A stretch of 45,496 nt of DNA from the NCBI GenBank assembly GCA_046152935.1, contig JBJXGB010000194.1:1-45496 (forward strand), given 5' to 3'. Each line of letters opens with the position of its first letter. The first letter of the stretch is position 1. Position numbers and translations under genes: made by a program. Positions 16,108-23,930 of the stretch are shown in pieces. The notes beneath the pieces were generated by a model. It had not been told where the DNA came from. It made no database searches and saw only the letters and a list, made by a program, of their open reading frames with translations. Source of the DNA: CAZMFZ01 sp046152935 (GTDB taxonomy: Bacteria; Bacteroidota; Bacteroidia; Cytophagales; UBA9547).

Positions 16108-19100
16108 ATGAAACAAATAGTAGTCCTTTTACTGATTTCTGCTGGTGCATTTGCCCAAGTTGAGTTGCAAAACTTTAAAGTGCAATACGATTCTTGTCGC
16201 GTCAATTTCAACAAAGCAAAATATGATGCATCGTCTAGTTGGTTGGAAGACAATCTTGAAAAAGCTAAATTGAAGCAAAAGGAGTATATCTATTGGGATA
16301 TGAACAACTTGCTTGCACGTTGTTATGTAAAGCAAGGAAAACTAAGAAAAGCTGAGCAACATTTTATGGAGACCACACTTCATTATGAAGTTACGCCCCA
16401 AACGCGTTTCCATCCCAATAATTTTTCGGCACTTATCAATCTGGCTTATTTGTACTACTCGCAAAATGATTACGACAATGCCGAAAAATATTATTCGAAA
16501 GCATTATTGCTTAGAAAAGAGGCTTCTGGAGAAAAAAGCAAAGAGTACATCGCTTTGCTCAACAATGTGGCCGTTGTGTATAATGTAGAAGGTAAAAACA
16601 TCAAGGCAGATTCGCTATACACAAAACTTGCTACCTTAAACAGGGAAGTTTATACCGAAAATAGCCCCCAATACATCAATACTTTGTATTTCAGAGCTAA
16701 TTTGTACATGAGTACAGGTAGGTATATCGATGCAGAGCCACTTTACAATAAAGTAGTGAATTTTAGAAAGTTGGTACCTGGAGAAAAATCACAAGAATTT
16801 TTATACGCATACAAGCACTTGGGCGAATTGTATGCTCACCAACGAAGATATGCAGAATCGGAGCCAATTTTTATTCGATTGATAGACTTGAATCGTGATC
16901 TATATGGCGAAAAGCATAAGGAGTTTACGGAAGCTATGAATAATTTGGGTTCATTATTCATTAGCATGGAAAGATATGCGGAAGCCGAGAAAATATACCT
17001 GCAAGTAGCTGAGAATAGAAAAAATACGCTTGGGAAAAACCATATCGACCATGCTGGTGCATTGAGCAATCTGGCTTTTTTGTATCGAAAAATGAGTAAA
17101 TATGTGGTTTCTGAAAAATATTATAAACGTTCTTTGGATATTTATGACGGAAATGTGGGCAAAAAGCACAGTAGCTATGTAGTGACTTTGATTAATTTGG
17201 CATCGCTTTACCGGGAAATGGGCAGATTTATCGATGCAGAAACCCGCTACGGGAAAGCCCAAGCCATCTATTTAGAAACGATCGGCAAAAACAATATTGA
17301 GTATGCAGGATTACTAAACAATTTGGCTCTTTTTTACACCGAATTGGGCAAATACGACAAATCTGAGGCAGTTTATAAGGAGTCGCTTTTAATTACCGAA
17401 GCTATTCAAGGTGGCGACCACCCAGATTATGCCACCACTTTGAATAATTTGGCATCATTATACAAACAAATGGGTAGATATGAAGAGGCAGAGGGGTTGT
17501 ATTTGCGGTCCACATCCATCAGAAAAATATCGTTAGGTGAGAAAAATTACGACTATGCCACTTCGCTCAATAATATTGGGGCGTTGTATGAGATAATGGG
17601 AAGGTATAAAGATGCAGAAAAGTATTACCAAGAATCGCTAGAAATAATTAAGACGATATTTGGCTCTAAGCATCCAAATTATGCCAATCAGCTAAATAAT
17701 ATGGCAGGTTTGTACGAAATAACCAAAGAGTACGACCTTGCTGGCACCTTATACCAAGAGGCATTAGAAATACAATCGGAAGTGTTGGGCGAAAAACATC
17801 CAGATTACGTGTCTACCCTCAATAACTTGGCACTGCTACAACAAAAAACGGGCAATTTTGAAAAAGCGGAAGAACTTTACAAAAAGAATTTGACCAAAAC
17901 TAAAGCTACGTATGGTGCTAAACATCCAAGTTATGCAACCTCATTAAGCAATCTTGCAGGCCTATATGAGGCAATAGGCAGGTATAGAGATGCAGAAAAA
18001 TTGTATCAAGAGGCACTTCAAATTAGAAAAGAATCACTTGGAGACAAGCACCCTTCGACTGGAGTTACGATGGTGAATTTGGGAAGGCTTTACGTAGCAC
18101 TTAAAAATTATCCAAAGGCAGATTCGATGTGGTACAAAGCCACAAATCTTGATTTGTACATGATTCAAAAGCATTTTCCATCAATGTCCGAGAAGGAAAA
18201 GGGAGAGTTTTACGCTACTATAAGGTTGCATTTCGAGCAATTCAATTCTTATGCTCTTTTACGTTCGCTCAAAGAGCCAAGCATTTTGGGGAAAATGTTC
18301 AATAACCAATTGGCTACCAAGGCATTGCTTCTCAATGCTTCAAACAAATTACGTCACACGATACTTGAAAGTGGCGATACTATATTGATAGAAAAATTTC
18401 AAAATTGGCTCAACCAAAAGGAGTTTTTGTCGAAAGTATATGCAATGTCCAAAGAAGATATTGCGTCTCAAAATATCAAAATAGATAGCTTAGAACGAGG
18501 GGTAAATAATGCCGAACGAGAGCTTTCGCAGCAATCGGAACTATTTAAAAGCGCAAATGAAACCCAGTATTTTACATGGCAAGATGTGAAAAAAATACTG
18601 AAACCTGGTGAAGCAGCCATGGAAGTAATTCGTTTTCCAAAATTCAAGTTCGATTCGGCTGGCATCTATTCCGACTCAGTTTATTATGCTGCTTTGATTG
18701 TAAAGCACAACACAGTTGGCAATCCGCAACTTGTGTTGATGAGAGAAGGATTTATTATGGAGTCGAAGTTGCTAAAATATTACCGAAATGCCATCAAGCA
18801 ACAAACAGATAATGAGTACTGTTATCGCTATTTTTGGAGGGATGTTGCCAGTGCTTTGGCTGGTGTTAAGAAAGTATATTTATCGCCCGATGGGGCTTAC
18901 AATCAGCTCAATATCAACACATTGCAAAATATGCAAACCAAGAATTATGTGTTTGATGAGGTGGAAATACAAATTGTAAGCAACACCAAAGACTTAGTAG
19001 GCAAGAAATCGCCACCCAATGCTCAAAACCAGATTATTCTTTGTGGAAACCCAGATTTTATGTTTCAACAAAGCAAAAAAGTGAGTGAAGGTGGCACATC

Positions 19101-19779
19101 TACCAGTCGAAATAAATACGTGCAAACACTAAGTCAGCTGCCTGGTACAGAGGCAGAAGTAAAAGAAATCGATAAGCTAGCTTCGCAAAATGGCTGGATC
19201 GAAAATTTATACCTTGGTGACAAAGTGACGGAACAAAAAGTAAAGGCCATCAAAAACCCTAAAGTGCTTCATATAGCTACACATGGTTTTTTCGACAATG
19301 ATATTGCCAGTTCAAGAAAAGGAAAAGCCTCGTCTGTGGCTGAAAATCCGCTTTTAAAATCGGGTTTGATGCTTGCAGGGTCAGATATTACCATGCAAAA
19401 TAAAAGATATGGATACATAAGTTCGTCAAGCGAAGGTGGCGAAGATGGCATACTTACTGCCTATGAAGCCATGAATATGAACCTAGAACACACAGATTTA
19501 GTGGTTCTTTCTGCATGCGAAACTGGTTTGGGCGAGGTGAAAAATGGAGAGGGTGTTTACGGTTTGCAGCGCTCGTTTCAAGTGGCTGGTAGTAAGGCGA
19601 TTGTAAATTCGCTATGGACTGTAAACGATGAAACCACGATGCTGCTGATGACTAATTTTTACAGAGAATGGATGAGGTCAGGAGACAAAAGGGGAGCATT
19701 CAAAACGGCCATGAGCTCGGTGCGGAAAAAATTCCCACATCCGTATTATTGGGGACCTTTTGTGATGATCGGAGACTAA
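16108..19779 (+). CDS. Secreted TPR-CHAT (caspase-like) protein
   Basis: The product is 1223 residues. Residues 1-16 form a signal peptide (VVLLLISAGAFA before QVEL), so the protein is exported. After a short helical start, fourteen consecutive 42-residue tetratricopeptide repeats of the kinesin-light-chain type (NNLAxLYxxxGRYxEAExLYxxAL) fill about residues 107-694. A helical linker with a Glu/Lys-rich stretch follows, then a C-terminal CHAT domain (about 880-1223). Both clan CD catalytic residues are present: H1059 in LHIATHGFF and C1137 in VVLSACETGLG; the end motif YYWGPFVMIGD is typical. CHAT domains are caspase-like peptidases; TPRs bind partners. It stands alone, 137 bp after the sugar cluster. 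Substrate and partner are unknown. Confidence 0.92.
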   Translation: MKQIVVLLLISAGAFAQVELQNFKVQYDSCRVNFNKAKYDASSSWLEDNLEKAKLKQKEYIYWDMNNLLARCYVKQGKLRKAEQHFMETTLHYEVTPQTRFHPNNFSALINLAYLYYSQNDYDNAEKYYSKALLLRKEASGEKSKEYIALLNNVAVVYNVEGKNIKADSLYTKLATLNREVYTENSPQYINTLYFRANLYMSTGRYIDAEPLYNKVVNFRKLVPGEKSQEFLYAYKHLGELYAHQRRYAESEPIFIRLIDLNRDLYGEKHKEFTEAMNNLGSLFISMERYAEAEKIYLQVAENRKNTLGKNHIDHAGALSNLAFLYRKMSKYVVSEKYYKRSLDIYDGNVGKKHSSYVVTLINLASLYREMGRFIDAETRYGKAQAIYLETIGKNNIEYAGLLNNLALFYTELGKYDKSEAVYKESLLITEAIQGGDHPDYATTLNNLASLYKQMGRYEEAEGLYLRSTSIRKISLGEKNYDYATSLNNIGALYEIMGRYKDAEKYYQESLEIIKTIFGSKHPNYANQLNNMAGLYEITKEYDLAGTLYQEALEIQSEVLGEKHPDYVSTLNNLALLQQKTGNFEKAEELYKKNLTKTKATYGAKHPSYATSLSNLAGLYEAIGRYRDAEKLYQEALQIRKESLGDKHPSTGVTMVNLGRLYVALKNYPKADSMWYKATNLDLYMIQKHFPSMSEKEKGEFYATIRLHFEQFNSYALLRSLKEPSILGKMFNNQLATKALLLNASNKLRHTILESGDTILIEKFQNWLNQKEFLSKVYAMSKEDIASQNIKIDSLERGVNNAERELSQQSELFKSANETQYFTWQDVKKILKPGEAAMEVIRFPKFKFDSAGIYSDSVYYAALIVKHNTVGNPQLVLMREGFIMESKLLKYYRNAIKQQTDNEYCYRYFWRDVASALAGVKKVYLSPDGAYNQLNINTLQNMQTKNYVFDEVEIQIVSNTKDLVGKKSPPNAQNQIILCGNPDFMFQQSKKVSEGGTSTSRNKYVQTLSQLPGTEAEVKEIDKLASQNGWIENLYLGDKVTEQKVKAIKNPKVLHIATHGFFDNDIASSRKGKASSVAENPLLKSGLMLAGSDITMQNKRYGYISSSSEGGEDGILTAYEAMNMNLEHTDLVVLSACETGLGEVKNGEGVYGLQRSFQVAGSKAIVNSLWTVNDETTMLLMTNFYREWMRSGDKRGAFKTAMSSVRKKFPHPYYWGPFVMIGD
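16426..18189 (+). repeat. Fourteen tandem 126-bp repeats coding 42-residue TPR units
   Basis: The period is 42 codons, with essentially no insertion or deletion, from residue 107 to about 694 of the TPR-CHAT protein. Units share L-NNLA-LY near the start, GRY-(E/D)AE-LY in the middle and G-KHP-Y at the end. Units 9-13 are the most alike; the outer ones are more diverged. The DNA is diverged too, so recent expansion is unlikely except perhaps in the middle units. Confidence 0.85.
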
Positions 19780-19828
19780 ATTATTTGGTAATATTTTTGT
19801 AATTTATTTTTGCGTAAATGGCATCACA

Positions 19829-20734
19829 TCATTCAATATTTTTGGCTCGCAAATGATCTGAATCGTCTTTGATATTTGATACTATTTTTAAGTAACTTAC
19901 ATTCAATTCAAAGCCAAGTAAAATAACAAACGAAACAATATACAGCCAAAACATCAGAGCCATGATGGTGCCTATTGAGCCGTATACTTTATTGTAGGAA
20001 GCAAAATTTTCGAAATAGATCGACATCAAAAAAGTAGCAAGTAAAGCCAGCACTGAGGCAAACAAAGCCCCGACAGAGAAAAAGCCCCAAGTTTTCTTTA
20101 CAGTGGGGCCGAAATAGTAAATGGCCGAGATAGAGAGATAAAAAAACAAGAATACAGAACCTAGTTGCATTAAAACAATAAAATTGTACGTGTTGACGGC
20201 TACGAAATGCAACGCCATAAAATAATTTAGTGCAATTTTGCTCACAACTAATACCAATATTGAAGATATTAAGCAAAAAGTAAGCAATATATTGATGAAT
20301 AGGGCTAATAATTGGGTCTTGAAAAATCCACGCTTAATATTGGTTCGATAGCATTGGTTGAAGCCATCCATCATTGATAATACGCCACTGGTAGACGAAT
20401 ACATGGCAATCACAAAGCCTAAAGACAATAAACTGCCTCGCTGCAAACTGATAATATCGGTAATAGAATCGGCTGTAAACTGGTAAATAGTTTCTGGCAA
20501 CACACTTTGCAAATAGCTGAGTATGTAGGTGTTTAAATCTGCAATAGGAATATAAGGAATAAGGGTAAAAAGAAAGATAATGCCCGGAAAAATGGCCAAA
20601 GTAAAGCTGAAAGCCATCGATTTGGCTATGCCCGTCAGCTCATCATCTTGCACTTCTTTGATAAAAAGCTTTACTAAATCGAGCAAAGTACTATCTGTAT
20701 TTCTGATTTTGCGGTTGGCTATTCTTTTTAGCAT
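19829..20734 (-). CDS. YihY/BrkB-family membrane protein
   Basis: The product is 301 residues with about six transmembrane helices and the family motifs: SMAFSFTLAIFPGIIFLFTLIPYIP at the first helix, SLGFVIAMYSSTSGVLSMMDGFNQCY, a central AIYYFGPTVKK and the C-terminal YNKVYGSIGTIMALMFWLYIVSFVILLGFELN. The family was once misnamed RNase BN; its function is unknown, with an inner-membrane location. Length is normal. It lies 93 bp after the M48 gene on the same strand, with a stem-loop between them. It converges with the TPR-CHAT gene over a 49-bp gap that has no clear terminator. Confidence 0.92.
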   Translation of the reverse strand: MLKRIANRKIRNTDSTLLDLVKLFIKEVQDDELTGIAKSMAFSFTLAIFPGIIFLFTLIPYIPIADLNTYILSYLQSVLPETIYQFTADSITDIISLQRGSLLSLGFVIAMYSSTSGVLSMMDGFNQCYRTNIKRGFFKTQLLALFINILLTFCLISSILVLVVSKIALNYFMALHFVAVNTYNFIVLMQLGSVFLFFYLSISAIYYFGPTVKKTWGFFSVGALFASVLALLATFLMSIYFENFASYNKVYGSIGTIMALMFWLYIVSFVILLGFELNVSYLKIVSNIKDDSDHLRAKNIE

Positions 20735-20749
20735 AGTCTTTTTTAATTA

Positions 20750-20780
20750 ATCCATCGCTCTAAAATTTAGCGATGGATTG
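20750..20780 (-). terminator. Perfect 11-bp stem-loop between M48 and yihY genes
   Basis: AATCCATCGCT (20750-20760), loop of 9, AGCGATGGATT (20770-20780). On the minus strand it follows the M48 gene and precedes yihY. The flank lacks a T-run, so it may be a weak terminator, a processing site or an mRNA 3'-end stabiliser. Confidence 0.45.
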
Positions 20781-20827
20781 AAATTATTTCTTCACATTAA
20801 ACCAGTTGGCATTTTTGCGAAGTTTTT

Positions 20828-21655
20828 TTAGTTTGCAGGTAGGCTGGCTTTAAAAATAGCATATTCTGCTGAGCCACTTGGTGTAGTGCTACATTGCTTT
20901 TCAGTAGCCTGTTTGTTGATATTTGCAACCCTGTTTTCTGGGCATGGGTGTGTACTAAAAAAACCAGTAATGGCGTTGCAATCTGCCTTTCCGCCATCTA
21001 CTAATTTTTGAAAAAACGCCCCTGCACTGTTGCATGCATATTTTGGAGTGGCTGTTCCAGATAAATACTCCACAGATTTATTATCTGCGTCTGTCTCATC
21101 GGCTCTGCTATAGGCTAAAGAGGAAGCTTTGGATATAAAGTCGCCAGCCAATTGCCCGATAGCGCCTTTGTCGCCTGCTACCACAGAAATTAGAAATTGC
21201 GTAGCGCCATTTTTTATCTGTTGATTTACATAATGTCTGCGATCGGCATGGGCAATTTCATGTCCCATTACTCCAGCTAGCTGATCTTCAGTATCTAAAT
21301 ATTTGATAATACCAGTATACACATATATATAGCCACCTGGCGTGCAAAAGGCATTAAGCGTAGCATCGTCTTGAATAATTTTTACTTTCCAAGGAAAGAC
21401 AGTTTTGTGAAAAACTTGCCCTGAATTAAGGATATTGTTTGTAATTCTTTGTATTTGTGCATAAGCCGCTGGATAAGCTGCTGGATCCAACACTTTGTAT
21501 TCGGCTGGCTTGCTGGCAATCTCGGCTTCTACTTGGGCACCCAGTTTTACATCGTCAGACACTGGAAAAACAAAACCAAGCACTTCTTCTTTTTTACAGC
21601 TATTGAAGCCGAATAGCAATATTGTTAATAATAGGGAAATTTTTAATGTTTTCAT
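20828..21655 (-). CDS. M48-family metallopeptidase, putative lipoprotein
   Basis: The product is 275 residues. A signal peptide ends in LLFGFNSC with Cys20 followed by two lysines, a Bacteroidetes-style lipoprotein signal, so it is probably anchored in the periplasm or outer membrane. The zinc site H132-E-I-A-H136 lies in VMGHEIAHADRR, and the third ligand is probably E187 in SRADETDADN. STHPCPENRVANI near the end is typical of BepA/LoiP-like M48 proteases, which serve in outer-membrane protein quality control. No TPR domain follows, so it is the short form. Several cysteines in the mature part could form disulfides. The 180-bp gap upstream (21656-21835) holds no gene that I can support. Confidence 0.9.
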   Translation of the reverse strand: MKTLKISLLLTILLFGFNSCKKEEVLGFVFPVSDDVKLGAQVEAEIASKPAEYKVLDPAAYPAAYAQIQRITNNILNSGQVFHKTVFPWKVKIIQDDATLNAFCTPGGYIYVYTGIIKYLDTEDQLAGVMGHEIAHADRRHYVNQQIKNGATQFLISVVAGDKGAIGQLAGDFISKASSLAYSRADETDADNKSVEYLSGTATPKYACNSAGAFFQKLVDGGKADCNAITGFFSTHPCPENRVANINKQATEKQCSTTPSGSAEYAIFKASLPAN

Positions 21656-21835
21656 CTTTTGGAATATTTAATAAAAAGTTTATCGCTATAAATATAAAAA
21701 AATATTTGTACGAGAATACTTGATTTCAGGTATTTTCTTTTCTTCGCACTCCATTTCGACCGTTTTTTGATACTTTAAAATAAATGTTTATTGGCGTTGC
21801 TACAGTTATTATCGTCTGCCAGCATACACCATGGC

Positions 21836-22576
21836 TCAGCTCAAATCAACTTTTGCGTCTTTATCTTCGGCAAAACTGTAGAATCCGTAATCGGTAAAAA
21901 TAACATGATCTAATAGTTTAATGTCGAGTAATTCGCCTGCATCTCTTATTTGAGTTGTTATTGAAACATCTTCTCTGCTAGGTTGAAGATTGCCAGATGG
22001 ATGGTTGTGAACGAGTATCACAGAAGAGCATAAGTATTGTAGGGCTTGTTTAAAAACCAAACGTTTATCGACCATTACGCCCGCTATTCCCCCTCTGCCA
22101 AGCATTTCCTTAGCAATTACTAGGTTTGACCTGTTCAAAAATATGATCCAGAACTCTTCAAATGGCAAATCTGATAAATGTGGTTTCATTAGCTCATAAA
22201 CGGTGTTTGCGTTGCTAATTTTGGGTTTGTCCGCTTTTTCGATATCAATTCTTCTCCTTCCCAATTCCAATGCTGCAGCTATCGAAATGGCTTTGGCTTC
22301 GCCCATGCCTTTGAATTGCACCAAATCTTGAATGCTCATTTTGGCAAGTAAATTCAGATCGTTGCCCGCTTTTTTTAATATTAATTTCGATAAATCAACG
22401 GCAGATAGCTCAGCATTACCCGAACCGATCAAAATCGCAATCAATTCGGCATCAGAAAGCGAAGATTTCCCTTTCAGTAAAAATTTCTCTCTCGGACGGT
22501 CTTCCTCAGCCCAATCTTTGATATTGAGGCTCTTTTTAGATGGCAGTTTCTGGTATGGGCTCTCTTTTTCTTCCAT
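21836..22576 (-). CDS. radC: RadC-family JAMM/MPN+ protein
   Basis: The product is 246 residues: N-terminal WAEEDRPREKFLLKG, a helix-hairpin-helix (FKGMGEAKA, 88-96) and a C-terminal MPN+ domain with the full metal motif H190-N-H192-P-S-G and D203 (HNHPSGNLQPSREDV). The family was linked to DNA repair, but that role has been questioned; the zinc-hydrolase fold is certain. The first 41 nt overlap the end of the EamA gene on the same strand, so the two are translationally coupled. It is complete, with normal length. Confidence 0.93.
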   Translation of the reverse strand: MEEKESPYQKLPSKKSLNIKDWAEEDRPREKFLLKGKSSLSDAELIAILIGSGNAELSAVDLSKLILKKAGNDLNLLAKMSIQDLVQFKGMGEAKAISIAAALELGRRRIDIEKADKPKISNANTVYELMKPHLSDLPFEEFWIIFLNRSNLVIAKEMLGRGGIAGVMVDKRLVFKQALQYLCSSVILVHNHPSGNLQPSREDVSITTQIRDAGELLDIKLLDHVIFTDYGFYSFAEDKDAKVDLS

Positions 22577-23384
22577 ATTGTGCTAGGGATATTCCCAAAA
22601 TTATCACTAATCCACAAATTATTTTCTGAAAAGTCAGTTCATCTTTACCTAACGCCACTGCCATGATGGCCGTCACGAACGGTTGGGCATACACATACAC
22701 GCCCATAATATAAGGCGAAGTAATCGTAGGCAAATAATTGGTGATGGCATAGGCAATAATGGTATTGAATACAACAATAAATGCGATTGCCAACCAGGTT
22801 TCAATGCCAATAACTGACCAATTGGTTTGAAGCAAAGGCATAATACTAAAAGGAGTCACAATAATGAAGCCCACTATTAACATGGCCGAAGAAACTAAAA
22901 AAGGATGAAATTTGCGTGAAAGTGTGCCCACCAAAACGATGTAAGCGCCAAAACTAATGGCATTAATCAAAATAAAAATATCGCCCCAAAATGTGCTTCC
23001 TGAAACATTAAATTGCTGAAAATCAAGCAATAGAAAACAGCCTGCCAACGCTGTGAAAAAGCCGAAAAGTGTGATTTTGGTTGTTTTTTCTTTTACTAAA
23101 AAATAGGAAAGAAGAATTATTGTGATTGGATTTAGCAAATTGAAGATAGAAGCATTGATTGGGTTGGTGATTTTCATGCCATAATAGAAGAATACTTGAT
23201 TTAAAACAGTGCCAAATAACGCGCAGAGCACTAGTGTGATGACATCGCTTTTTTTCCATCTTAATTTTGGTTGTTTTTTTTGAAAGGCAACCAAAGCAGA
23301 GAAAAATAAGGCAGCACATGATATTCTTAAGAAGATGACAGCTAATGGATCGATACCCGATTGCATCACAATTTTCACGGCCAA
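22536..23384 (-). CDS. EamA/DMT-family transporter, start codon unclear
   Basis: The product has ten-helix drug/metabolite-transporter architecture with two EamA halves (about 1-120 and 135-270). The first canonical start is TTG at 23384, which gives 282 aa but removes most of helix 1. The same frame continues upstream without stop for 22 more codons that encode the missing helix (HVFISGFNYLAVKIV), as far as an ATC at 23450, and there is no ATG, GTG or TTG in it. Either an AUC start is used, an original ATG has mutated, or a sequence error exists. The gene overlaps radC by 41 nt. Its substrate is unknown; family members export metabolites or amino acids. Confidence 0.8.
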   Translation of the reverse strand: MAVKIVMQSGIDPLAVIFLRISCAALFFSALVAFQKKQPKLRWKKSDVITLVLCALFGTVLNQVFFYYGMKITNPINASIFNLLNPITIILLSYFLVKEKTTKITLFGFFTALAGCFLLLDFQQFNVSGSTFWGDIFILINAISFGAYIVLVGTLSRKFHPFLVSSAMLIVGFIIVTPFSIMPLLQTNWSVIGIETWLAIAFIVVFNTIIAYAITNYLPTITSPYIMGVYVYAQPFVTAIMAVALGKDELTFQKIICGLVIILGISLAQYGRKREPIPETAI

Positions 23385-23513
23385 ATAATTAAATCCAGAA
23401 ATGAAAACGTGGAATATTAATAGAGAATGTACTTTGGTAGTTGGTTTGATGGTGCTTTAATTTGAATTGAAAACCAAATTTAATGCTAAAAATCAGAACA
23501 GGAATAGTATATC

Positions 23514-23930
23514 CTAAACACAAAAATATACAGCACCAATAATTATTGACCAAGAAAAAAATAAGGTGAATGGATTTTTCATATCAAGTAGAATAAGAAG
23601 ACACAATCCAATGGGAATGGAATGATAGAAAACATCTAAACCATCAATAGTGCCAGCTTCATCGTGCAAGTGCTCAAAAAAAATAAGAATACAATGAGCT
23701 AGGTAAAAGCGTAAAGTTTCGATGCCCGTTTTTAGGATCGAATAATGAAAAGCTAGGGATAATTACCCAATCTTTTTGCCTTCGTAGAACGAGGTCATGA
23801 ATAAATACAAGGACTAGACCATAGTAGAAAAAAATGCGGTTTAATTCTTTCTACTAAATAACGCACTAGAAACAATAGCCAGCACCCCCGAAGGCTGAAT
23901 ACCTTTGGGAGTACTGGATATTTTTTTAAT
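23514..23930 (-). pseudogene. Frameshifted remnant of a membrane-protein gene
   Basis: Between the FadN-like gene and the EamA gene the minus strand reads as protein-like sequence in three successive frames. First comes KYPVLPKVFSLRG..LVRYLVERIKPHFF (to about 23835). After a shift at the A7 run 23828-23834 comes YYGLVLVFIHDLVLRRQKDW..FSLF. After a second shift around 23731-23760 comes GIETLRFYLAHCILIFFEHLH..DGLDVFYHSIPIG..FSWSIIIGAVYFCV, ending with TAG at 23514. Together it is about 135 codons of a hydrophobic, probably three- or four-helix protein, with no start codon. I do not recognise the family. The shifts may be real decay or sequencing errors. Confidence 0.4.

Noticed and set aside
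15948..16163. 71-codon ORF spanning the gap before the TPR-CHAT gene
   Set aside because: It overlaps both neighbours out of frame, including the signal peptide of the TPR-CHAT gene, and has no protein-like pattern.
16426..18189. Regular 126-bp periodicity that might suggest a CRISPR or minisatellite array
   Set aside because: The period is 42 codons in frame with TPR consensus residues and the DNA copies are diverged, so it is a protein repeat.
19780..19828. Possible terminator between the TPR-CHAT and yihY genes
   Set aside because: The short gap is AT-rich, but I find no stem of useful length.
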